A stretch of 29,620 nucleotides of DNA from Deltaproteobacteria bacterium (GTDB taxonomy: Bacteria; Myxococcota_A; UBA796; CAJQPC01), in the NCBI GenBank assembly GCA_016717595.1, contig JADKFE010000064.1, positions 1-29,620 on the forward strand. Reading direction: 5' to 3'. The notes under the pieces are model-generated. The model had not been told where the DNA came from and made no database searches. It saw only the letters and a list, made by a program, of their open reading frames with translations. Of the stretch, positions 15,256 to 24,099 are shown piece by piece. A program made the translations under genes and the position numbers. The number at the start of each line of letters is the position of its first letter. Positions within the stretch are counted from its first letter, which is position 1.

Positions 15256-16800
15256 CGTGGTTCCTAGTGCCGACGGGCGACGCCGACGCATCAGCGCAAA
15301 GGGTATGACGAACACGGCCCCGCGCCAAGCGCCGGATCCCAAGCAGGCCCTTCCTTGGCCTTCTAGAGGGGGCAAGACGAGGTGTCCAGCGCCGAGGCCG
15401 TCATGGGGCGCTTGGCGCAGCGAGCGGTCGGTGGCGGCGTGATCCTTCAGCCACTCGGCGGCCTCAAAGGCGGTCATCTCTGGGAAACGGCTCATCACCA
15501 AGGCCACGGCGGCGGCGGCGACGGGGCTGGCGGCGGAGGTGCCGTAGAAGCCGCTCGCGCCGTACACCGAGGTGGTGACGCCGTCGGGGGCGGCGATGTC
15601 GGGCTTGAGCGCGCCGGACGCCGTCGGCCCCCAAGACGAGAAGTACTCGGGCTCGTTCTGGAGGTAACCATCGGCGCGCACGGCGCCGACGGTGAAGGCG
15701 AGGCGGTGGGCGCCGGGGTCGGTGACGGAGCCTTCACGGATGTAGGTGGGGAGATCGCCGCTGGTCGTGAGCACCCGGAGGCGCGCGGAGGGGTCGCCCC
15801 GGCGGCGGCGCACCTCGAGGTAGACCAGCGCGTCGTCCTCCAAGGCCGGGCTGAGGCGCTCGACGGGGGAGCAGCCCTCCTCACCCTCAGTCTGGGTGGC
15901 CTCACCGCGGGCGAGCACCGTGCCGTCTTCACGCACGATGCGGGCGTCGAGGTCGAGATCGCCGCAGCGGGAGTAGTTGTCCCACTGGAGCGTCACCCCA
16001 CGGCGGGCGCCGCCGGGAAGCTCCACGGGCAGGCGCTCGACGCCGGGGGAGAACTCGTGCACGTCGTCGCCGTCCTCGTCGGTGAACCAGCCGAGCCAGT
16101 GGCCCTCAGCGTAGTTTCCGGCGCTGGTGACGAGCAGCACGCCGCCTTCGCTCATCTCTTCGACGAGCTCCGAGACCGGGCCGGTGCCGTCGTAGAAGCT
16201 GTCGTTCATAAACGACATCGACAAGGTGGCGAGGTCCATGCCCTCACGCACCGACCAGCCGACGGCGTTCTCAAAGGTGGTGTAGCCGTTGGTGCGCACG
16301 AGGTGCAGCTCAACGCCGGGGGCGAGGTCTCGCACGAGCTCGGCGCAGGCGAGGCCGTGGCTGCCCTCCTCGTACGAGAAGCGCGGGGCCGTGGTGTCCA
16401 TGGCCGGGGTGCAGCCGGGGTGCTCCCAGCAGTCGTGGGTGTCGAACTCGCCGAGCTCATCGGGGCCAAGCTCGGCGCCGAACCACTGCACATCAAACAC
16501 GGCGAGCTTCACGCCTTCGCCGGTGAACCCCGCCTCGTGCCAGGCCTCGGCGCCGATCACCGAGGCCGCGTCGTCCGCGGCGTAGGCCCCGAAGTGCCCG
16601 TGGGTTTGGGCGAGGGGCTCTACGCGGTAGGGCGTGCCGTCGGTGGGCGGGGTGCGCACGACGGAGCCCGTGGCGCTCGTGGCCAAGGCGCCGGGCACAT
16701 CCGGGCGCTCCACACGGTAGAGCTGACCCTCGGTCACCTCCTCGGCGTCCTGGGCCGAGGCGGCGCGGATCAGCACGAGGGCGACGGCGAGCTGAAGCAT
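15256..16800 (-). CDS. Secreted S8 subtilisin-like serine protease
   Basis: The protease has about 515 residues with a signal peptide MLQLAVALVLIRAASA from ATG 16800. The catalytic triad is clear: Asp103 in VKLAVFDVQW, His148 in EEGSHGLACAEL and Ser422 in GFYGTSAASPVAA. Oxyanion Asn229 lies in LLVTSAGNYAEG. A beta-rich insert (about 255-370, with LQWDNYSRCGDLDLDARIV) sits between Asn and Ser, as in large secreted S8 proteases. The C-terminus has a short hydrophobic run and RRRR (GAVFVIPFALMRRRR), resembling MYXO-CTERM or GlyGly-CTERM sorting tails. No in-frame stop occurs before the next gene; a TAG sits one frame off (around 15267-15269), so a single-base error near the Arg run would restore a normal stop. 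The open frame upstream of 16800 lacks signal character. Confidence 0.82.
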
Positions 16801-16862
16801 CTGCGCAACATACACCGGATCCCTGTCGAGGGCAGGCGCCGGCCCGCCGAGGCCTAGAATCC

Positions 16863-16872
16863 GGGTTACCCT
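16863..16872 (+). promoter_or_regulatory. Possible -10 element GGGTTACCCT
   Basis: GGGTTACCCT lies 36 bases before the aminotransferase ATG at 16909 and is identical to the element before ppa at 9565-9574. It fits a -10 (TTANNCT, near TANNNT). Confidence 0.35.
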
Positions 16873-16908
16873 GTGGCCCAGCGACCCCATCCCCGCCTGG
16901 AGGCGCCC

Positions 16909-18144
<1,236 letters not shown>

Positions 18145-18148
<4 letters not shown>

Positions 18149-18912
18149 GCCACGAGGACTACCCCTGGCGCCTTCGGCTGCACCACAAAGGTTACGCCTC
18201 GGTGCTCGTCGAGCGGCGCGGGCGCTGGATTCGGTTTGACCCCTACGACGCCCCTGAAGGCGACGACGTCAGCGTGCTCACCTGGACCGAGACCGAGCGC
18301 TGCCGCGGCGTGATCCAAGCGATCGGCGAGGGCAAACGCCCCACCGTCGTGGCCACGCCGCCCACACGCATGTGGCTCTCGGCCAAAGGCGCGGTGGACG
18401 ACTGCTCCCCCGGCGGCAAGGTCGACAAGGTCAAGATCGACGCCATCGAGTACCAGCCCGTGCCTTACGCCACGGCCCCCGAGGCGGTGTTTAAGGCCAA
18501 GGCGGCCTTGATGAACCCCCGCTTGGCGCTCTCGCGGCTCAAGGGCCGGGCCGAGAAGCCCAAGGGCAACCCCCTGGCGGTGATGTTGACCTTGCCCGAC
18601 GGCGGGCGGCTGGTTCACCTCAACTGCGCCCTGCACCGCGGCACGGACCCGGCCTGGATTGACCGCGCCATCGAGCTCTTCGGCGGGGCGGACTGGCTCG
18701 TCGTCGGCGTGGACTACGGCGAAGGGGAGGCCGTGATGGAGCATGTGCCGCGGTTCAACGCCAAGCTCGTGCTCATCGCCGATCTGGTGAACGAGACCCG
18801 CCGCGATCTGGGCCTGCCCACCTTCATCCTCACGCCGATCGTCGATCGCCTCGTCGAGATGAAGATCGCCGCGCACCCGTTTGTGCGTGAGGCGAGCTTT
18901 CGTTTCGAATGA
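18145..18912 (+). CDS. Metallo-beta-lactamase-fold-like protein, metal site lost
   Basis: This is a 255-residue protein. The opening (RLHHKGYASVLVERRGRWIRFDPYDAPEGDDVSVLTW, residues 10-46) resembles the UlaG/UPF0173-type MBL fold, where the strand pair leads to an 'ILFDP' turn and then 'THxHxDH'. Here the HxHxDH motif is absent: the equivalent place reads TWTETERCRGVI. The remaining parts (RGVIQAIGEGKRPTVVATPP, DWLVVGVDYGEGEAVMEHVP, KLVLIADLVNETRRDL) also lack obvious metal ligands. It is therefore probably a non-catalytic or differently acting relative, or my fold assignment is wrong. It overlaps rocD by four bases and dusA by four bases (ATGA at both junctions), so expression is coupled with both. 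Its function is unknown. Confidence 0.6.
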
Positions 18913-19922
18913 GCCCGCCCTCGTTGAACCGCGGTGTGCTGCGCCCCATCAGCGTCGCGCCGATGATGGACCGCACCGACCGCCACTTTCGGGCCTTGAT
19001 GCGGCGCATCAGCCGCAGGGCGCTCTTGTACACCGAGATGGTCACCGCCCAGGCGCTCAAGCACGGCGACCGGCGGCGGCACCTCGACTACTCCCCTGAA
19101 GAGCACCCCATCGCCCTGCAGCTCGGCGGGGATGACGTGGCCCTGCTCGCCGACTGCGCCAAGCTCGCCCAGGACTGGGGCTATGACGAGGTGAACCTCA
19201 ACGTCGGCTGCCCCAGCGATCGGGTGCAGGCCGGGCGTTTCGGCGCTGTGTTGATGTTGGATCCGCAGCGGGTGGCCGAGTGTGTCGCCGCCATGCGGGA
19301 CGCCGTGGGTCTGCCGATCACCGTGAAGCACCGCATCGGCGTCGATGACCACGACAGCTACGAGCACATGCTCCGGTTTGTGGACGTCGTCGCCGCCGCC
19401 GGGGCGGATCGTTTCACCGTTCACGCCCGCAAGGCCTGGCTCTCGGGCCTCTCCCCCAGAGAGAACCGGGAGATCCCGCCGCTGCGTTACGAGGACGTGC
19501 ATCGCCTCAAGGCCGAGCGTCCCCACCTGCAGGTCGAGGTGAACGGCGGGCTCAACACCCCGGACGCCTGGGCCGCCCAGCTTGAGCGGGTAGACGCGGT
19601 GATGATCGGCCGGGCGGCCTATGAGGATCCCTTCGTCTTCGCCACCGTAGACGCCCGCTTCTTCGGCGAGGACGCGCCCATCGTGGACGAGCTGGACGTG
19701 GTGCGCGAGTTTTTGCCCTACGTCGCCGAGCGCACCGCCGCCGGAGACGGCCTGCGCCACATCACCCGGCACCTGCTCAAGCTGTTCAACGGGCGCCCCG
19801 GGGCCCGGCGCTGGCGGCAGCAGCTCACGAACCCGCCGGATCTGCGCGGAGACGCGGCGGCGGCCTTGGTGAGAGAGGCGCTCTTGGCCGTCAGCGGCGG
19901 AGCAGGGCTCGAAGCGAGCTGA
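18909..19922 (+). CDS. dusA: tRNA-dihydrouridine synthase A
   Basis: This is a 337-residue flavoprotein that reduces uridine to dihydrouridine at the D-loop (U20/20a) of tRNAs using FMN and NADPH. The DusA features are in order: VAPMMDRTDRHFRALMRRIS (N-terminal FMN-binding strand), YTEMVTAQAL, IALQLGGDD, VNLNVGCPSDRVQAGRFGA with the catalytic Cys at residue 101, ITVKHRIGVDD, FTVHARKAWLSGLSPRENRE, VNGGLNTPDA and MIGRAAYEDP. The R-x-I-T-R-H-L helix near the end fits the DusA C-terminal domain. The ATG overlaps the upstream gene by four bases. The last 32 bases overlap the minus-strand gene at 19891. The assignment is confident. Confidence 0.93.
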   Translation: MSPPSLNRGVLRPISVAPMMDRTDRHFRALMRRISRRALLYTEMVTAQALKHGDRRRHLDYSPEEHPIALQLGGDDVALLADCAKLAQDWGYDEVNLNVGCPSDRVQAGRFGAVLMLDPQRVAECVAAMRDAVGLPITVKHRIGVDDHDSYEHMLRFVDVVAAAGADRFTVHARKAWLSGLSPRENREIPPLRYEDVHRLKAERPHLQVEVNGGLNTPDAWAAQLERVDAVMIGRAAYEDPFVFATVDARFFGEDAPIVDELDVVREFLPYVAERTAAGDGLRHITRHLLKLFNGRPGARRWRQQLTNPPDLRGDAAAALVREALLAVSGGAGLEAS

Positions 19923-20211
19923 GCAAGAGCGGCGCGAAGGTGGGGTGGAGGAGCAGCCGAGGCTCGTCGTGCTCCTCAGCTTTGCCAGAGGGCGGCCCTG
20001 GCGGCGGCGAGGTCCGGTAGGCGGGCCACCACACCCAGGCCGTGCTCACCAGGGCCAAGAGCAGGCCCACCGCGCCGGTCCACGGGCCGAGCTGGTCCAA
20101 GGCGCTGCCGTCCTCGGGCGTGTGAACCCAGGCGTAGACCCCAGCGAGGCCGAAGAAGACCACGACGGCGGCGGCGACGGCCCAGGCGCGGCGATGTTGT
20201 GGGGTGTCCAA
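19891..20211 (-). CDS. Small two-helix membrane protein
   Basis: This is a 106-residue product. A TTG start at 20211 sits three bases after the TAA of the glycerol-3-phosphate dehydrogenase, so translational coupling is likely. Two transmembrane helices are predicted (about 10-28, AVAAAVVVFFGLAGVYAWV, and 44-63, WTGAVGLLLALVSTAWVWW), joined by a short acidic loop. The C-terminal third is cytoplasmic in style (Pro-rich, then LLLHPTFAPLLLSSLRALL). No family is recognised. The last 32 bases overlap the 3' end of dusA on the other strand. Confidence 0.6.
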   Translation of the reverse strand: MDTPQHRRAWAVAAAVVVFFGLAGVYAWVHTPEDGSALDQLGPWTGAVGLLLALVSTAWVWWPAYRTSPPPGPPSGKAEEHDEPRLLLHPTFAPLLLSSLRALLRR

Positions 20212-20214
20212 GGG

Positions 20215-21888
20215 TTACAGCTCGTCTCGCCAGCGCCGGGAGAGCGCGACCTCGTCTTGGTACCTCAGCACCTCTTCGTTGCGGCGATCTTCGTCCCAGC
20301 CCAGCAGCTCGGCCATGCGGTCGGCCACGGCCTCGGTGGCGTCGAGGCCCTGGTTCGTGTCGCGGAAGTAGAGCTGGGTGCGGCGCACCATGACGTCGCT
20401 GACGGTCTGGGCCAGCTCACGATGCACCGCCCAGTCGACGATGGCGAGGATCTCCGGGCGACCGGGCACGAGCGGGCCGAGCAGGCGCTGGTCGGTGATG
20501 GCGTAGCGGGCGATGTCGAGGCCCCGGGTGCCGTAGCGGTGGGCCAAGTACAGCGCCACATACGCCGAGACCCGCCCCCCAGAAGCGTCGGTGATCTGCC
20601 GGGCGACGGCCTCGGCGTCGTCGTTCTCGGGCCAGCCGACGGCGCCGGGCAAGGGCTCGCGGCCGGTGTGGGCGTCGTGAACCCCTTGGGGCACGCGGCC
20701 CATCAAGGCGAGCAGGTCCATCGCTTTGGAGACGACCTCGGCGCCCATGCGCCGAAACGTCGTGAGTTTGCCCCCGGCGATGGTGATCAGGCCGTCGGCG
20801 TCGACGATGATCTCGTGCTCCCGGCTCACGCTGGACTCGCTGGCGTCGCCCTGGGCGATGAGGGGCCGCAGCCCGGCCCAGGTGCAGATGACGTCCTCGT
20901 GAACCAGCTTGGCGTCGGGGAAGTAGTGGTTGGTGACGTGCAGCAGGTAGTCCACGTCGGCCAGGTCCGCGCAGACCTCCTCGGGGGGCCCCTCGTAGTA
21001 GGTGTCGGTGGTGCCGATGTAGGACTGCTCTCCCCAGGGGATACAGAACAACAAACGCCGATCTTTGGGGTGGTTACACACCACCGCGTGGCGCAGGGGC
21101 AGGCGGCTGGCGTGAACGACGATGTGAACGCCTTTGGTGGGCTTGAGCAGGGGGCGCCCGCCTTGGCCCAGGCCGCGCACCTTGTCCGTCCAGGGGCCCG
21201 AGGCGTTGATCACGGCGTTGGCGCGGATCTCCACCGGGGGCAGCTTGGAGCCCGAGAGCGCGTCCACCACCTGCACGCCGTCGATGCGGCCCTGGGCGTC
21301 GTGCAGGAGCCCCGAGACCCGCGCCCAGGTCAACACCGCCGCGCCTTGGGCGTGGGCGTCGATGACCGTCTCTAAGGTGAGCCGGGCGTCGTCGGTGGCG
21401 CAGTCGTAGTACAGAGGCGCGCCCTTGAGGCCCTGCTGGTTGAGGCCGGGCTCCACCGTGGCGAGCTGCTTCTTGGAGAGCGTCTTGTGCAGCTTGGGCG
21501 AGCGGAACAGCGAGAGCCCGTCGTAGAGCCACAGCCCGGCGCGCAGCGTCTCCAGGCGCACGGGGCTCTGGGGGTAGATCGGGTACAAGAAGCCCAGGGG
21601 GTTCACCAGGTGCGGGGCGATGTTCTGGAGCACCTTACGTTCGCTGACCGCCTCAAACACCAACGACAGCTCGCCCTGCTCCAGGTAGCGCAGGCCGCCG
21701 TGGACCAGCTTCGAGGACCGCGACGAGGTGCCATAGGCGATGTCTCTGGCCTCGACGACGGCGACCTTGAGGCCCCGCCGGGCCGCGTCGCGCAGGGCCC
21801 CCGCGCCGGTGATGCCGCAGCCGATGATGAGGAGGTCATACCGCTCCTCGCCCACACGCTTCCAGGTCTGCTCGCGGGGCTCGCTCAT
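20215..21888 (-). CDS. glpD: Glycerol-3-phosphate dehydrogenase (FAD)
   Basis: This is a 557-residue enzyme that oxidises glycerol 3-phosphate to dihydroxyacetone phosphate at the cytoplasmic membrane and passes electrons to quinone. The FAD-binding Rossmann motif is LLIIGCGITGAGALRDAARRG (about 20-40). Other DAO-type blocks are GTSSRSSKLVHGGLRYLEQG, NASGPWTDKVR, PTKGVHIVV and the C-terminal FAD contact GLITIAGGKLTTFRRMG (about 385). The downstream DAO_C domain follows (DASGGRVSAYVALYLAHRYG). The ATG at 21888 follows GGAGG; the open frame further upstream is spurious. A hairpin (21901-21917) lies in the leader region. The family also includes GlpA of the anaerobic enzyme, but no GlpB or GlpC is nearby, so GlpD is preferred. 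Confidence 0.9.
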   Translation of the reverse strand: MSEPREQTWKRVGEERYDLLIIGCGITGAGALRDAARRGLKVAVVEARDIAYGTSSRSSKLVHGGLRYLEQGELSLVFEAVSERKVLQNIAPHLVNPLGFLYPIYPQSPVRLETLRAGLWLYDGLSLFRSPKLHKTLSKKQLATVEPGLNQQGLKGAPLYYDCATDDARLTLETVIDAHAQGAAVLTWARVSGLLHDAQGRIDGVQVVDALSGSKLPPVEIRANAVINASGPWTDKVRGLGQGGRPLLKPTKGVHIVVHASRLPLRHAVVCNHPKDRRLLFCIPWGEQSYIGTTDTYYEGPPEEVCADLADVDYLLHVTNHYFPDAKLVHEDVICTWAGLRPLIAQGDASESSVSREHEIIVDADGLITIAGGKLTTFRRMGAEVVSKAMDLLALMGRVPQGVHDAHTGREPLPGAVGWPENDDAEAVARQITDASGGRVSAYVALYLAHRYGTRGLDIARYAITDQRLLGPLVPGRPEILAIVDWAVHRELAQTVSDVMVRRTQLYFRDTNQGLDATEAVADRMAELLGWDEDRRNEEVLRYQDEVALSRRWRDEL

Positions 21889-21900
21889 GTGCGCCTCCGT

Positions 21901-21917
21901 CGGGGGTGCTGCCCCCG
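21901..21917. promoter_or_regulatory. Hairpin in the glpD/unknown divergent gap
   Basis: CGGGGG-TGCTG-CCCCCG forms a 6-bp stem with a 5-base loop 12 bases upstream of the glpD ribosome-binding region, between two divergent genes. It could be an operator or an mRNA leader structure. GATATC (21928-21933) lies beside it and could be part of a -10 in either direction. Confidence 0.3.
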
Positions 21918-21978
21918 GCTCGCTGGGATATCGCGGCAGGCCCCACGCCACCACCTCCCGACGTGGGCCCCCAGAGCG

Positions 21979-22515
21979 ATGACCCGCGCCGATCTGCTCC
22001 GCCGCCTGCGCCGCGCCCAGTCCCTCGCCCAGCGCGGCGCCACCGAGGGCGAGCGCGCCGCCGCGGCCTTGGCCGTGCAGCGCCTCACCCGCCGCCTCGA
22101 GGCCTTGCCGCCGGGCGACGAGGAGGAGGAGCCCAGCCCGCGCCGGGGCTTTGACGGCCTGCCTTGGGCCGCGGACGGCGCCGCCGCCCCCGACCGCGCC
22201 GCGGTGTTGGCCCGGCTTCAGGCCTGGGTGAAAGGCACCGTGCCCGCCGAAGAGCTGCGCTGGTGGGCGGCCTGGGTGGTCGACAAGTGTGTGCTGCCCG
22301 AGCTGCCCCCGGATGACCCCGAGTCCGGCGCGGCGGAGATCGTGCTGCACCTCGCGTCTCGGCATCGCCCGGCCTTACGCCGGGAGGACTGGCCGGTGAT
22401 GCGCGCGCTGCTCACGGCCCCGGCGGCGGAGATGCGGGCGGCGTGGCGGGGGTGGCTGGAGCATCTGGCGGCGCGGTCGAGGGCCGGGGGGGGTGAGGGG
22501 GTGAACCGACGGTGA
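21979..22515 (+). CDS. Hypothetical Arg-rich helical protein
   Basis: This is a 178-residue product from ATG 21979, divergent from glpD. The N-terminal helix (DLLRRLRRAQSLAQRGATEG, then ERAAAALAVQRL) weakly resembles the N-terminal helix pair of DUF2786-like proteins. That would need a profile search, and I do not rely on it. After an acidic linker (EEEEPSPRRG) comes a Trp-rich region (LQAWVKGTVPAEELRWWAAW, residues about 80-99) and a helical end (RALLTAPAAEMRAAWRGWLEHLAARS). There is no signal peptide, no membrane segment and no catalytic motif. A hairpin overlaps its stop. Confidence 0.6.
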   Translation: MTRADLLRRLRRAQSLAQRGATEGERAAAALAVQRLTRRLEALPPGDEEEEPSPRRGFDGLPWAADGAAAPDRAAVLARLQAWVKGTVPAEELRWWAAWVVDKCVLPELPPDDPESGAAEIVLHLASRHRPALRREDWPVMRALLTAPAAEMRAAWRGWLEHLAARSRAGGGEGVNRR

Positions 22516-22525
22516 GCGGCTCACC
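22511..22525. terminator. Hairpin at a convergent stop
   Basis: GGTGAGC-G-GCTCACC is a perfect 7-base inverted repeat, in practice a 5-6 bp stem. It overlaps the TGA of the gene at 21979 and lies just past the end of the minus-strand gene at 22538. It may terminate both, but has no T-tract. Confidence 0.35.
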
Positions 22526-22537
22526 CCAGCGGCGCGC

Positions 22538-22735
22538 TTAGAGCGCGGGGAGTAGGGAGAAGCGCTGGATCACGGTGACATCGCCCGTGGCGGTGATGTT
22601 AATCCGGCCGCCGATAGCGAGGGCGACGGTGAGCGCGGCGAAGAGGAGCAAGTCCTCCTTGGGGGGCGGCCAGCGCTGGGCGAGGGCCGGGCGCTCGCCC
22701 TCCCGGCGAGGGGTGGGCGTGGAGCTCGTAGACAT
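22538..22735 (-). CDS. Small single-helix membrane protein
   Basis: This is a 65-residue product. The ATG at 22735 follows TGAGG at normal spacing, so the short form is preferred over an open frame that extends to 22894. The N-terminal half is polar with Pro, Ser and Arg. One transmembrane helix follows (about 33-46, LLLFAALTVALAIGG), and then a basic/polar end (RINITATGDVTVIQRF). No family is recognised. It converges on the gene at 21979 and its upstream region leads into the repeat array at 22910. Confidence 0.5.
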   Translation of the reverse strand: MSTSSTPTPRREGERPALAQRWPPPKEDLLLFAALTVALAIGGRINITATGDVTVIQRFSLLPAL

Positions 22736-22827
22736 AGGAACCTCAGACGAGTCAGGGGATGTTGGCGCCGCGTCAGCAGACGACCCGCTGCGGGCACCAC
22801 CACCTGAGTACGCCAACGAGTCCGGCA

Positions 22828-22853
22828 AAATGTTACCGCCGCCCCCTGCGGCG
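22828..22853 (-). terminator. Terminator-like hairpin upstream of the small membrane gene
   Basis: On the minus strand CGCCGC-AGGGG-GCGGCG (22837-22853) is followed by GTAACATTTTG. A GC stem then a T-containing run is the arrangement of an intrinsic terminator, which would stop minus-strand transcription coming out of the repeat array. The T-run is short, so confidence is low. Confidence 0.3.
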
Positions 22854-22909
22854 CCGTCGCCGCGCCAGCCTCCTGCGCCAACTCTCTCCACCAAGTCCCG
22901 ATCTCACCC

Positions 22910-23198
22910 CTTGTGATCGCGTCTTCTCTCCACAACCAGCCTCAACACTCTCTGTAAACAGGGCGTTCTCTCCACAACGCACACCAACACCGCGAGTCAT
23001 CACAGGAGCCCGCCTCACACCGCCAGCTCAAGCCTTGTGATCGCGATTCTTCTGAGTTTCTCGGGTCCACAAGCCTTGTGATCGCGATCTCTCTCCACAA
23101 AGCCGCGAGAACACCCCTTGTGATCGCGGCTTCTCTCCACAAGCCCCGTTTTCATGCCTTGTTCTCGCGATGTTCACTCCACAAGGCGGCTCCACAAG
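22910..23198. repeat. Tandem array of imperfect inverted repeats, 41-42 bp period
   Basis: The best units are CTTGTGATCGCG, two variable bases, then TTCTCTCCACAA (26 nt). Clear copies begin at 22910, 23034, 23075, 23117 and 23158. A degenerate copy at 22951-22977 keeps TTCTCTCCACAA. A stretch near 22993 holds the expected phase but is eroded. A half-copy, TCCACAAG, lies at 23191-23198. Starts are 41, 42, 41 and 41 bases apart where they can be measured; the longest gap (124) is three periods. CTTGTG and CACAAG at the two ends are inverted, so each unit is a hairpin or a paired protein-binding site. The unit at 23034 is lengthened internally while its start keeps phase. 41-42 is not a multiple of three, so this is not a coding repeat. 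Spacers are about 15 nt and irregular, too short for CRISPR. It lies between the small gene at 22538 and the gene at 23333. Confidence 0.8.
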
Positions 23199-23332
23199 CT
23201 CTGCAAGCGCCAGTCTTCGCGCCGTGTACCTACGCCGCGACGATCTCCCCGGCGACCACGCCGCGCCTCTGCTACGCTTGGCCTGAGGTGGGGGTGCGCT
23301 CAAGCACCTTTGCTCACGGCGACGGAGACGGT

Positions 23333-24055
23333 ATGGCGAGCAAGATGGTGACGGATCGGCAGAAGTCTTCAGCGTCGGTGGTGCAGGCCGCGACCCAACA
23401 AGGAGAGGTGCTCGGCGCGGCGCTGGCTGAGCGCAGCGTCGCGGAGTCCGGCGTGGCGCTGGACGTGAGCGGCCTGCTGAACTTCTTGGCGACGACCTTA
23501 GAGACGAGCGCCACGGCGCTGGTCAACGCCGACGAGGCCCATGAGCGTGAGCTCGCCGATGACCCTGGCGCCCGTGACGCCCGCGACGAGGCCGCGCGGT
23601 CGCTCTATGACGACGTGGTGAGCGCGCGGGCGATGCTCACCGCCGTGTATGGCGACGCTGTCGTCGATTCCTTGGGCTTCTTCGGCTCGACCTCCCGCGA
23701 CCCCGTCGTGCTCGCCCGCCAAGGTCGCTCCGTGGTCAGCCGCCTGCGCTCGGGTGGCCTGCCGACGCCGCGCTCAGCGCTCGTGACCCTAGACACCGCG
23801 GCCCTCGCGAGCCAGCTCGACGCCAAGGTCACTACCCTAGAGGAGCGCTTGTCCGACGTCGCCCGCGAGGGCCGCGAGGCCCAGCTCACGCTGACCGAGA
23901 AGCAGCGGGCCTTGGCCGAGCATGACGTGGTCTTCAGCGGCGTGGCCACCACGCTCACCGGCCTGTTCACCCTCGCCGGGCTGCCTGAGCTCGCCGCGCG
24001 GGTGCGCCCCTCCCGGCGCCACGCCGGGCGCACGGAGGAGGAGGTGACGGAGTAG
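23333..24055 (+). CDS. Hypothetical helical protein, no family recognised
   Basis: This is a 240-residue product. The ATG at 23333 follows GGAG by about 7 bases. The frame is open further upstream through the repeat array, but that part reads as repeat translation (SLHKAARTPLV) and is rejected. The protein is largely alpha-helical and Ala/Glu/Asp-rich. It has VDSLGFFGSTSRDPVVLARQ near residue 110-130 and a predicted coiled coil (about 170-210, LDAKVTTLEERLSDVAREGREAQLTLTEKQ). There is no signal peptide and no clear membrane helix; a short hydrophobic stretch (FSGVATTLTGLFTLAGL) is near the end. It is followed 44 bases later by the ATPase gene and could be part of that locus or only a neighbour. 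TACGCT (about 23272) is a weak -10-like match. Confidence 0.6.
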   Translation: MASKMVTDRQKSSASVVQAATQQGEVLGAALAERSVAESGVALDVSGLLNFLATTLETSATALVNADEAHERELADDPGARDARDEAARSLYDDVVSARAMLTAVYGDAVVDSLGFFGSTSRDPVVLARQGRSVVSRLRSGGLPTPRSALVTLDTAALASQLDAKVTTLEERLSDVAREGREAQLTLTEKQRALAEHDVVFSGVATTLTGLFTLAGLPELAARVRPSRRHAGRTEEEVTE

Positions 24056-24099
24056 GGGGCGCGCTTCCCCTAGGGGGTGAAGGGCGTTAGGCTGGCGGT

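Noticed and set aside
15382..16857. A 491-codon open frame on the plus strand
   Set aside because: It lies opposite the subtilase, is rich in Val, Gly, Ala and His, and has no family features. The minus-strand subtilase with its triad explains the region.
19945..21375. A 476-codon open frame on the plus strand
   Set aside because: It is a shadow of glpD, which carries the FAD and DAO motifs. The plus-strand product has no motif and unnatural composition.
21979..22515. Confident DUF2786 assignment
   Set aside because: Only the first helix pair looks similar and the rest does not match; a profile search would be needed.
22910..23198. CRISPR array
   Set aside because: The spacing is about 15 nt and variable, copies are imperfect and one is internally extended, and no cas gene is nearby. 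A canonical array needs near-identical repeats and similar spacers of about 30 nt.
22910..23198. Replication origin with DnaA boxes
   Set aside because: CTCTCCACA in the units differs from TTATCCACA at two or more positions. No dnaA or dnaN is present, and no AT-rich unwinding region is seen.
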